The notes beneath the pieces were generated by a model, which was not told the DNA's origin, searched no databases, and saw only the letters and a program-made list of their open reading frames with translations. Below, in pieces: positions 49,315 to 59,804 of a DNA stretch of 64,000 bases (the stretch's first letter is position 1; each line of letters opens with the position of its first letter). This DNA is from Parasponia andersonii (taxonomy: Eukaryota > Streptophyta > Magnoliopsida > Rosales > Cannabaceae): assembly GCA_002914805.1 (NCBI GenBank), contig JXTB01000092.1:242127-306126 (forward strand). Reading direction: 5' to 3'. Position numbers and translations under genes: made by a program.

Positions 49315-50141
49315 TGTGGGACCTGTTCCCAAATCATACACCACGTGGACGATTAAGCGGCAGAACAGGTCGCAAACGGGACCCACCGTCTGACATGTGT
49401 CGAAAGTGATTAGCTAAAGGCCACGCGGGTCACAGATGATATCACATCGGCCATTATGTTGTCCGAGGTTAGGGCCGAGCCCATTACAGACCCTGGATAG
49501 ATTCGGCCCAATCTGACCCTTACCTCGACAGCTGGGGGGTTGGAAGCCCCAAGGGTCTTCCACCAGAATACAATGGAAAGCAACTCACAACTCCAAACCC
49601 AGACAGAGCATTTAGTGCCATCTTGGGTAGGTGTGCGCAAGGGGCAAGTCGTCCTGACAGAACGGCGATTTGTCCAAATCTCATCCCTGACAGACTCAAG
49701 CCATAGGAGGCGGCGGATACCAGGCTATAGCGATACAGAGGAGATCACAGTAATCTCGGCCTGTGATCTCTAGGAAAAACTTTGAGGAAAAAGGTACTCA
49801 GTCATGAGATTGAGACCCAGATGGTTCACAATCTCAGGACTATATATATATGAGCCATGCGTTCCCGAAAGGGGCATGTACGCATACAAAAAAAGATATT
49901 TAAAAAGTTTACAAGTAAGAAACAAATATATACTCATATAGATCCAAATCCTTGCTATCCTGAATCAAAGAAAGACCATTGACTTAAGCATCGAAGAGTC
50001 TTTGCAGGTGGCCACCCCCGTCTCTCCGACCTTGCCTGAAGTTCAGAGTACTTTGGAATAACAAGGATATGTGGATAGTTAGAGGATACATCATCAGCGG
50101 TTCAAAGATACGTGGGCGGCTGGTGAGAAACCGATCCAACA
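49315..50141 (+). repeat. 3' LTR
   Basis: Same start and end as the 5' LTR and co-linear with it, but about 19 bases shorter. At 49410-49430 it has 'gctaaaggccacgcggg', as the solo LTR does, where the 5' LTR carries extra 'agcgccga' repeats. It is followed by the TTTAT target copy. Confidence 0.93.
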
Positions 50142-50146
50142 TTTAT

Positions 50147-50566
50147 TATTACTTTTATCACGGTAGCTAATCTATGTGCTGAGTTATCTATGTATCTTTT
50201 GTTTCTTTGTTCGTCAATCTTTACTCAGTCTTATCTTACTTTACACCGAGGTGAAACAATCCATGTCGAAGCATCATGTATCTTGTTGATCGAGTTTGCC
50301 TTTTTCTTAGTTCTTTAATATATCTAAGAGCAATATTGCCCAAAAACTAACAATCCTCTTTTCCTATTAGAAATTTGTCAAGGTTTGACACACATCCTTA
50401 CTTGGAAGAGCTGTTCATTGAGGTGGAACTTACGATGAGATATACAATATTAGAGGCTAAACTAATAAATGATCCCGATTTCTCTGTAACACCGCTCTTA
50501 CTTTTAAGCAATGATCAGTGTAGAAATTTCGATATTCTATTATTCCCCTTCAAATTCTGCAATTTT
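50147..50566. other. AT-rich intergenic DNA, no gene seen
   Basis: The flank of the retroelement. A 73-codon frame at 50375 has no family resemblance, so I leave it uncalled. Confidence 0.45.
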
Positions 50567-51272
50567 TTAAGGACAAATAATTATATTAGTCCTTAAGTTA
50601 TTCAAAAAGTTTTATTTTAATCTTTGAACTTTAAATTTGTTGTATTGGTTCTTAAATTATTTATTAAAAATAGTAGTAGGTATTTTCTTTTAATTTATAA
50701 TAAGTGGAGGTCATTAGTTAAGTCCCACTTTTTTAAGAAAAAAAACTATATATTAAGAGTATTTTACATTAGTTCTTAAGTTAATCTGATCCATTACATC
50801 TGAGGGTACATTAGTAATTTCATATAGAATTTTCCTAAACTTTAAATGAAGTTCCATTTTCATCCTCATTTTTGACCAAAAACACAAGTGAGAAACATTT
50901 GGTGATATCTAAAAAAGTATTTAAAAAGTAATTTAAGAATTTCAAGAATAAAAACTAACAATTATAAATTTTTTCTATAAATTTGCAATTCCATGAACCC
51001 TAAAAACATGCAAAAAGAATGCATCTTTTATTCTCTCTAAAGCTTTTTGTTTCATTTATTTTTCTTTAAATACACTTTCAAATGCTATAACATGCTCCTC
51101 GTTTGTATTTTTGATTAGAAATTTAACAACATATTATAATTTAAATAATTCAGGGACTAAATTGCTACAAATCAGAAAATTCAAGGACTATTTGTACCAC
51201 AATTGAAACTTTGAGGACCAAATTACTATAAGTGTGATACTTCAGGGACCATTTGTTCCATAAACCCTTTTT
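50567..51272. mobile_element. Probable MITE with degenerate terminal inverted repeats
   Basis: The left end reads TTTAAGGACAAATAATTATA with 'agtccttaagtta' following. The reverse complement of the right end reads TTTATGGAACAAATGGTCCC with 'tgaagtatcac' following. Both arms consist of repeated 'ggtcctt(a/g)a' words, the usual look of old plant inverted-repeat elements with 'no data for this base' spacers. No coding capacity. Ends are approximate. Confidence 0.45.
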
Positions 51273-51287
51273 TCTTTTTTTTTTCGA

Positions 51288-52216
51288 GGTTTTATTATAT
51301 TTATCCCCCAAACTATGCAAGCTATCTCAAGTTGCCCCCAAACTATAACATGTGCTAACTTTGCCCCCCTGTACTCCTAAAAATATGGATGACGATATAA
51401 CTCACGGTTACGAGTATCCGTAGTTATCTAATTCGAATTTAAGGGGAACCGCTCAAACAGGAAAAATGACTTGAGTATGAAATAACATCACCGTTAATAT
51501 GGAGGTATAGTACAAGGATAATATTAGCTTCATCCGCACTGTACCCACCCCAATATATATATTAACATAAAAAAATTATTATATATATATAGATGTATAT
51601 TTAATTTTACACTATTTATATTCTTATATCTTTGGTAAAATAATGAATTTTGAAAGTTATATGTACTTATAGATATTTAAATTTTAGAGTTTGAAAATTA
51701 TTAGTATATATTTATGTTTAATGTTTTGTTGATTATAAAAAAAATTTAGTATTTTAATTTTAATTTTTTTATTATTATTAATGAGTAATGAGTAATAACA
51801 GTTTTTTTCATTATCCGTTAGTTAATACTCGCACCGTCTCATATCTAAAAGAATAATTAACGAGACAGATATGATATTTTGATTAATTTTCAGAGCTAAA
51901 AATGATAATTAAAATATCGTCCTCAATTCGTTTCATTGTCATTCTTACCTAAAAGATGTATTCCGTTAGCTTAATTGATGAAAAATGTCATATGCATCTC
52001 ACATGTCTCTGTCTCTGATGGGTTATTTCAATTTTTAACTTGTGAATTTACCATATAACACTCCAAATTTAAGACATGTGACACGCACGTGACATTTTCC
52101 ATCCGTTAGACCGATGGAGTGAACTTTTTAGGAGTACCGGGGCAAAGTTAACACATTTTATAGTTTGGAGGACAACTTGTCTAGTTCAGGGGGTAAATAT
52201 TAAGGTAAAAAAAACC
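51288..52216. mobile_element. Non-autonomous inverted-repeat DNA transposon (about 930 bp)
   Basis: The left arm contains 'cccccaaactat', 'aagttg(c)ccccaaactata' and 'tgtgctaactttgcccc'. The right arm, reverse complemented, contains 'accccctgaactag', 'aagttgtcctccaaactata' and 'tgtgttaactttgcccc' in the same order. The arms pair over about 90 bases at roughly 80%. The interior has no gene. Both ends run into T- or A-rich tracts, so the target duplication cannot be read reliably. Confidence 0.7.
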
Positions 52217-53084
52217 TTTTTCTTTTTCGTTCTAAAATCTAAAGGGTGTAGCAACTAGCAAGAGACCATACCCACCTCATAATCATATATATGTACATAT
52301 GTGGACAAGTACAACCTTCCTAACGAGTTTGACATTACAATGACGAAATGGGAAACGACATCGTTCGAAAGCCACATACTACTAAGAGTACTATGAGTTT
52401 GAGTTGAGTTGAGTTGGAGCCCGGCTCCACCTGTGTCTGCGTCTGTCTTTCTCTGGATCTTTCCAAACTCAAAGATTTGATCTTTCGCTTTGTGCTCCTC
52501 TCAACTCTCAACGTTGAGACCTTCAGAATACTTTAAGAAGGTGATGATGGTGCGTTTCAGATTTTCTTTCCTTTTTTACTTTTACTTTTTTATTTTTATT
52601 TTTATTTTGGTTTTATACTTGATTTGATGTGATTCCAGATCTTTGATTGGTATTGTTAGCAAACTAGTAGCTCTTATTTCCAAGATTCTGAAATTCTCTT
52701 CGACTCTTCACTCTCATTATCATCCAATTTTTAATTTGGTGACAAGCCTATCTAGTAAGAAAAGAGTTTAAAAACAATAATGGGTGCACCTGATTTTGCT
52801 CACCGTCATTCGTTCAAATATTCACATCCCCCCCCCACCTCCCCACATTTCTTTTTTATTTACTTATTTCTTCATATATTTAAGCGGATGGGACAAGTTG
52901 AAGTTACTCATGGTTTGCTTTGAAAATTTGAGACCTTGTTACAGCATCATGATTTTATGATTTGAACTACAAAATTATGGTGGAAATAGAAGATGACAGT
53001 GCAAGAGCTATACCACATGTGTACCCAAATTTATTACTTGTGCAATGCACAGAACAATGATAAAATATAAGAAGTTTCCCAACA
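52217..53084 (+). promoter_or_regulatory. Upstream and leader region of the GALT3-type gene
   Basis: A CATATATATGTACATA stretch at 52284-52300 could serve as a TATA region. CT-rich sequence at 52430-52520 looks like a plant leader. The 560 bases before the start codon contain T-rich intron-like DNA, so a 5' UTR intron starting near 52540 is possible but unproven. A poly-C run lies at 52829-52837. Confidence 0.35.
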
Positions 53085-56000
53085 ATGAAGAAGTGGTCTG
53101 GAGGCTTGATGATTGTAGCTCTTGCTATGATCTTGGTTTTCCGGTACAGTCTTATAGGAACTAAGCCACCAACAGGTCTGCCACCGAAGAATTCCGCTGG
53201 CAGTTTCTTCAATAACCATCCACCGGATGATTATCATATTGAGGACACTGAATTGCCAATCCTTCCTGAGATAAAAGTGAAACAAGAAACACCACCTTTC
53301 AAGAAGCCCCATCTTGTCAATCTCGAAGGACTCAATGAGCTTTATGGTTCACGAAATATATCAGAAGGAGATTCGAGGCTGTTGCTTGTTTGGGGTTACA
53401 TGCTCTCCGTACTCTCCAGGTCCGATGCTTTGCCCGAAACTGCTCAAGGGGTCAAAGAAGCCTCTGTAGCATGGCAAGAATTAGTTTCTATGATCAACGA
53501 GAAGGCCTCCCGATATAGCAATATTGACAAGGCAGACGATAAAAACTGTCCTTTCTCGGTAGATAAACTTCACACAACAGCATTAGGTGATGAAATGGTT
53601 CTTGAGCTCCCATGTGGCCTTGTTGAAGATTCTTCCATATCATTGGTTGGAATTCCTGATGGACCCGACAGGAACTTTCAAATTCAACTTCTGGGTTCTC
53701 AACTTTCAGGGGAGGCCAGGGCTCCAGTTATCTTGCATTATAATGTTAGCTTTCCTGGAGATAACATGACAGAGGAGCCATTTATTGTTCAAAATACATG
53801 GACCAAGGAGCTTGGATGGGGCAAAGAGGAAAGGTGTCCTTCTCACCAGTCTACTAACAGCCCGAAAGGTGAATTTTTTAGCATATCCCTATTAGCAATC
53901 TTCTTTTCCGTCAAAGGTGTATGGCTAGTGAAACCAACTCTTTCTGGGAATTGACATTAGTATTGTATGTTATGGTAGCTCTTTACTTGAACCGCTCTAT
54001 GAAATATATAACGTTAAGTTGAGTGGTCAGAAGATAATACCAATAATATGTGAAACTTAATGAATGAATAGTCTGGCCTCTGTTTGCATCAGTGCACCTG
54101 ATATCTGAAAGTGGGAAATTAAATGGATATTATTTTTTGGGGGTAAGGTGGTAGAGATCGTAGGTTATTACATGCTCACATGGCATGGATGACTAACCTA
54201 GAAAGAAAAATGTGAACAAATCTCTAAGTTTATGTGGTGAGGGGAGGGCACCCTGCCCAAAGAATGGACATTTTCATCTCATGAGTACAATCCAAAATAG
54301 TGTTACACTTGATTGCTCCATTTCAATGGTGTTATGTTATTGTTTGTGTTTCTTCTTACTGACAGTTCAAATGTGGCTCTTAGAACTGATAATCTTACAT
54401 ATTTTTGTTAATCTGACAGTTGATGGACTTGTTCTTTGTAATAAACAAGTTTTCAGAAGCTCTTTGGACGAAAATCTGAACACGAGTCATCCTAGTAGTG
54501 ACATGTTGACCAATGGTTCCAGGGGAAGTAACCGTGAAACTGCCAGTTTTCCATATGTTGAAGGCGTTCCTTTCACTTCCACATTATGGGCTGGCATTGA
54601 GGGATTCCACATGACAGTTAATGGAAGGCTTGAAACATCATTTGCTTATAGGGAGGTAAGGTACGGTTATTCTAGTAAGAATATGCTATAATGAGGATTG
54701 GGTTTTTCTTCAGGATGATTTCATTTTGTAAGGGTGAATACTCCCATTTTCATGCTTTTTATTTTTCCTACAAATGCAGAAACTTGAACCATGGTTAGTT
54801 AGTAAAGTCAAGGTGGCCGGTGGTTTGAATCTATTATCTGCATTGGCTAAAGGATTGCCTGTTTCTGAAGATCATGCTGTGGCCATTGATGTTGAAGACT
54901 TGAAAGCTCCATCAATCCCGAGGACAAGACTTGTACTGTTGATTGGTGTCTTTTCTACTGGAAATAACTTTGAACGTCGAATGGCTCTGAGGAGATCTTG
55001 GATGCAATATGAGGCTGTACGTTCTGGGCATGTAGCTGTCCGATTTTTCATTGGCCTTGTGAGTGATCTGTTTTATTTCTACTTTTCCTTTGGACGAAAT
55101 ATTTCATTCTGTTCTTGGTGGACATTGAATTGCAACCTATGCTTGTTACTAAAATGAAAGGCAATAGAAAAGAAAAGCTTTTTCTGATGCTAATCTTACA
55201 GTTTACAGCTGTCCCTTTCTTTGATGTTAAGCTTACAGTTTACAGCTGTACCTTTATTTCCTTTTCTTTCTTCTTTTTTTGTTGTTGTATTTTTCCCCCT
55301 TTTTCCTTTTTTTTTTTCTTTTCTTTTTATTATTTTGTGAGAAGAAATGAGACAAGAAATGTCGTTACAATGCAAGTGCCCCCTAGATCTAGATATGCTT
55401 TCTGGTTATTCTACATTTTAATTATGTTGCTAGCTTGCTAAAAAGTGATAAGGGACCGTCTTATGTCTGCAGCACAAGAACAAACAAGTTAATTATGAGC
55501 TGTGGAGAGAAGCTCAAGCTTATGGAGATATCCAACTGATGCCATTTGTTGATTATTACAGTCTAATCAGCTTGAAAACAATTGCAATTTGCATAATGGG
55601 GGTAAGTTCACACAAATATCAGAATGACCTGCTATAAATTGCTGCAAAAACAGAATTATACCTCACAAACTTTAACAAAGTCAAATACATAGATTTTCTT
55701 CATAAAATTCTTCTCTTTGGATCTGTGTTCTTATGATTGAACAGCAATGAGAACCAAAAGAATAACATTTCATGAGTGAGGCAGTTTCTTAAATGCATGG
55801 AGCAAAGTTACAAAAATTTTGGGATTCAAAACAAACTCTGTTCCTACTTTTATGTTGAAGTTATTCTACAATACTCCCATGATTTTATGACAAATGTATA
55901 ACAATTTTCATTTTTCTTGTAGTACTTAGAATCATCATTTCATTGGAAATATGCAGGTAAAAATCCTCCCTGCTAAATATATCATGAAAACAGATGATGA

Positions 56001-57084
56001 TGCTTTCGTTAGGATTGATGAAGTTCTAGCCAGCCTCAAGACAAAGGCTTCTGATGGTATACTGTATGGTCATATATCTTTTGAATCATCACCGCAAAGG
56101 GAGAAAGACAATAAATGGTATATTAGCGACGAGGTATCCACATCACACTAATTCTTTGATTATATGATACTTGCTTCATTGTACATTGACTTTGACACTA
56201 AAAGTGTTATATTGTGCAGGAATGGCCGCATGCTCTATACCCACCATGGGCGCACGGTCCAGGTTATGTTATCTCAAGAGACATTGCCAAATTCATTGTC
56301 CGCGGGCACCAGGAAAGAGACCTCCAGGTAAATATGCAAAGTACAATTTTTCAAACAATTTCTCTCTTTTTGATTTCTAAATTTGAACCCAAGAACTCCA
56401 GAGTGAAGACGAATGTGGATTGTTCTTTCAGAGGACGAGAAAAATCAAATCATGTAGTCTTATCTTTTTTGCCTGGACTAACCCATCTTCAACTTGGTAG
56501 ACTGTGAACCTGAGAATAAAAATATCTGATAAAGTTACATGCATTACTGGTATGTAAATTCTGAGTAGAAGTATTAATCCTAAGAGATGCCATCTCCAAA
56601 CGTAAGCCTTGGAAGTTAGTTCGGATGATATATTGAGTTACATTGTGTATAATCCTGCTCTATGGAAACTGTCATTTTTTGGAGTTGCCAAGTTATCTCT
56701 GATGCTGGTAGTTGTTGTCTCAGGAAGTTTAATGGCCCATGCCCCAGAAGTAACTCTCACAGCATTTGACTCACCATCATCATAAAATTAAAGAAAAAAA
56801 AGAAAAACTACTCATGTTGTAATTCTTTTACAATGACCGTGCAATCTTTGATATTGTCACTTTATTATGGTTCTCAGCTTTTTAAACTAGAAGATGTTGC
56901 AATGGGCATATGGATTGAACAATTCAAGAAGAGCGGTCAAGAAATGCATTACATCAATGATGAGAGGTTTTTTAATGCTGGATGTGAGTCAAACTATATT
57001 CTTGCTCATTACCAAAGCCCAAGACTGGTATTATGCCTTTGGGAGAAGCTGCAAAAGGAGCAGAAGCCCATATGCTGTGAGTAA
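53085..57084 (+). CDS. GALT3: Beta-1,3-galactosyltransferase, GT31, with galectin domain (GALT3 type, 639 aa)
   Basis: A Golgi type II enzyme that adds galactose from UDP-Gal. Arabidopsis GALT2-6 act on hydroxyproline of arabinogalactan proteins, while the related GALT1 acts on N-glycans. Exons: 53085-53868, 54420-54655, 54780-55058, 55473-55601, 55957-56133, 56220-56327, 56878-57084, phase-consistent, 1,920 nt. An N-terminal anchor (residues about 5-23, [14 protein letters not shown]) precedes a stem with [10 protein letters not shown] galactoside-binding lectin domain spans about residues 185-400 ([28 protein letters not shown]). The GT31 catalytic part runs from about 390: [14 protein letters not shown], the metal/UDP motif TDDDAF (D489-D491), [10 protein letters not shown] and EDVAMGIW (576-583). 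The C-terminus [16 protein letters not shown] resembles Arabidopsis GALT3 (At3g06440) more than GALT1. The gene looks intact. The acceptor remains an inference from family. Confidence 0.92.
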
Positions 57085-57436
57085 ATTGTCAAGTTCCCCA
57101 TCCAAAGCTTCTTATCTTCTCCACTCTTCAACATAAACACCAATGCTCAAGTTCTAAGATCAGAAAATTGAACTGCGCTTCGACTGGATTTTATGTGAAG
57201 TAGATTTTAAAATTCAATCTACATTCTTTTCTGGGAATCCTTTGGAACTTTCAACGGGACTCAAATTGTACAGATATCCTTCAACTTGAGCATGTTGCAG
57301 TCTTTTTGCTTCACTGTTTTTTTTTTTTTTTTGGGTTCATTCTTTACATTGGTTTTACAGTAATCCAATTTGTTGTTCCACAGATTTGTGTGCATGCCAG
57401 TAATCTTTGGCCTCTGTATTTTTCTTGTCAGATAAA

Positions 57437-57540
57437 GATTTTACGTGTTTATAATTGGTAGTTGCTCAATATTTGAAAGTACCCCCCCAGGTTTTACATT
57501 TTTATAATTGCTAGTGGGTCAATATTTAAAAGTCCCCAGT
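57437..57540. repeat. 53-bp tandem duplication, imperfect
   Basis: 'ttttacgtgtttataattggtagttgctcaatatttgaaagtaccccc' is followed 53 bases later by 'ttttacatttttataattgctagtgggtcaatatttaaaagtcccc'. Copies start at 57439 and 57492. Confidence 0.75.
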
Positions 57541-58695
57541 GTAATTGCCGTTTGACGATGTTAAGATCACATTATCCCTAGTGAACTTTAGTGCAATATT
57601 AGGAACAGCCTTGATTAAAAATGAGTGATGATCACCAAGAATAGTGCACAAAATATTCCTTTGGATGCTGTGGTTGATCAGTTTGTCCAACACATCGTTG
57701 GTTTTACAAACGTAGACCAGTACTATAGGCAAGCCAAGTAGCCAATCGAATCAACCCCTAAATGGCCCATGTAAGAAAGCGGGTCAAAAGAGAAGAAATA
57801 CCACTGAATTGGATGGTAAGAGAAGAATAGTACAGGTGATTCTAAACCAGACACGTAGAGGAACAACTTGTACACATTTCTTTCACGGTGGAAAAGCGTC
57901 CACAGGTATATTGCCCAAAACTGAAAACCAAAACCAATCAATAAATGATATAATAACACAGCAGACAGATAAGGGGTGGGGCCAGCCCTTCTTGGCTTTT
58001 CCATTGCCCATGTCTAACATTATTATAAAATATATTTCAGAAGCTTTGCCTGTGACTTGCTGGTAGCACAGCGCAATGCATTGCAACCACTCACCAATAT
58101 TGCCCATCTAAAATTCTCACCGACTGTATATTTTTTTGCCCCTTGAAACCCATGTCTTGTTTTCCTGTATTATTTTAATTTGGTTGACAAAATTGTTATC
58201 CAGTTCTCATTTTCATATTCTGAAAATCGTGTTAAACGCTTGAGTTTTTTTTTTTTTTTTTTTAATATAATTAATATTTAATGACTTAGAAGGGCCTATT
58301 ATATGTTGTACCTTTTAACATGTGAAAGTAACCCAACCCAAGGACACCAAGTCACCAACCAACCACCTTCCACCTTCATGAATGGCCCCTAAGTGTTAAA
58401 TATTATTTAAAAAGTCCCAAGTGTTAAACTATGCAAATATTTGTATGTGTTTCTTGCACGAGTTGCGTTGCATATAATATAAAAAAAGTATATAGAGGTC
58501 AATGTCCTCAAATAGTGGATAAACTTTTGTTCAATTAGAAAAAAAGTGGATAAAGTCGAGAGATAAGCTTTAATAAGTTTCTTTCTTTCCTTCCTTCTTT
58601 TTTAACTTTCCATGTCGGAGCGTATGATAAAAAGAAACTCCCAACAAAGAATAAAGATAGTGGTAAAGGTAAAGAAAGTTACTTTGATATCTCAT

Positions 58696-58722
58696 TTGGC
58701 TTTGGCTTTGGCTTTGGCTTTT
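58696..58722. repeat. (GGCTTT)n microsatellite
   Basis: Four tandem copies of TTTGGC, ending in TTTT. Confidence 0.9.
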
Positions 58723-59294
58723 AGTTACAGATAAATACACTGAATGGAACTAGTGATTGGTATCATAATTAGTGGCCACAGAGAGAAAAAGCCACCTCGT
58801 TTGGGATCTTAAGAATAGCCACTAATACTTAAATCAATCCAACAAACTAGATTAAACCCCCACTCACGCAAGCAACCTCAGCTCGGTGCATGACTAGGCA
58901 ACAGCACTAACTAAATGGAAAAAAACGATGCTTTATTTATTTTTTTGGCTTTTCAACGAAAACGACATTTTTTTTTTTTTTTTTAAAGAACAAATTATAA
59001 AACAATAAAAACATGATTTAAATTAAACCATGTTGGAAAAGGGGTTGCAATTTATTAATTATATTAAAATAGGAGTTTTTATTTTCCTACCCATTGTTGA
59101 AAACCATTCCGTACCCTAATTGAATTATAGTTTGTCTCCTATCATTTATAAGATTCTAGAGCTTTTTGATTAATATACGACTCTCTCTCTCTCTCCACCT
59201 TTTTTTTCAATATTAAATTAAAATTAAATCACCATACATTACGCGTCAAGCTGAAGCACAAAGCTAACCATATGTGGGTTCTCTTCAATTTCAT

Positions 59295-59316
59295 CACAGC
59301 ACAGCACAGCACAGCC
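59295..59316. repeat. (CACAG)n microsatellite
   Basis: Four tandem CACAG units upstream of the PP2C promoter. Confidence 0.9.
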
Positions 59317-59545
59317 ATAAACAAATTAATTATATAATTCCAATTTTGGAACTCAAGACTTCCGTCAAATCCAAAGCCGCCAGACATTCTCCTAAGGTCA
59401 AAATAGTCATTTCGGGAGAAGGTCACGTGCTCGGCAAGCTAAAGCTCAGGAAACGTTTGGGTTTAACGCACAGGTGGCGGTGACCTAGTTTAGTTCCAGC
59501 CGGTCACTGACTACCCACACACCAAACCACACGACCCGACCCCCC

Positions 59546-59556
59546 TTTATATATAG
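59546..59556 (+). promoter_or_regulatory. TATA box of the PP2C gene
   Basis: TTTATATATAG follows a C-rich stretch and lies about 250 bases before the start codon. Transcription probably begins near 59580-59590. The leader then contains a TA microsatellite (59659-59678) and a GCAAA repeat (59682-59699). CACGTG-type motifs around 59423 (GTCACGTGC) could respond to abscisic acid or bZIP/bHLH factors. That is only a motif match. Confidence 0.65.
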
Positions 59557-59804
59557 CTCCGTCTTTCCAATTTCGCGTACGTTGTACCACTCATATTTGT
59601 ATATATAAATATACGTATCATTACTGCTCTTCCCTAGAAGAAAAGAAGGAAAAAAAAAATATATATATATATATATATCAGAGCAAAGCAAAGCAAAGCG
59701 CACACAGAGAGATCAAAATTAAAAATAAGAAAAAACCCTAATTTGATTTGATAAATCCCAATTTGAAGAATCGAAACCCTAATATTTGGTTGGAGAAAAT
59801 CATC

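Larger units (their letters stand above)
40942..50141 (+). mobile_element. LTR retrotransposon, Ty3/Gypsy (probably Tat lineage), defective
   Basis: A 9.2-kb element bounded by LTRs of 846 and 827 bp, each starting TG and ending CA, with a perfect 5-bp target duplication TTTAT (40937-40941 and 50142-50146). In order it holds a primer-binding-like site, a pol remnant with most of gag, protease, reverse transcriptase and integrase core missing, three tandem arrays, an antisense multi-exon pseudogene and a polypurine tract. Antisense extra ORFs and tandem repeats in the region before the 3' LTR are described for the plant Tat lineage, hence the lineage call. By eye the two LTRs differ at several percent of sites, mostly transitions, so the insertion is not recent. 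Confidence 0.92.
57085..59545. other. GALT3 3' UTR and intergenic DNA
   Basis: The first 300 or so bases after the stop are probably 3' UTR. The rest is gene-free. It holds a 53-bp imperfect tandem pair (57439 and 57492), a T-run at 58245-58263, a hexanucleotide repeat at 58696 and a pentanucleotide repeat at 59295. No frame here resembles a protein. Confidence 0.5.
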
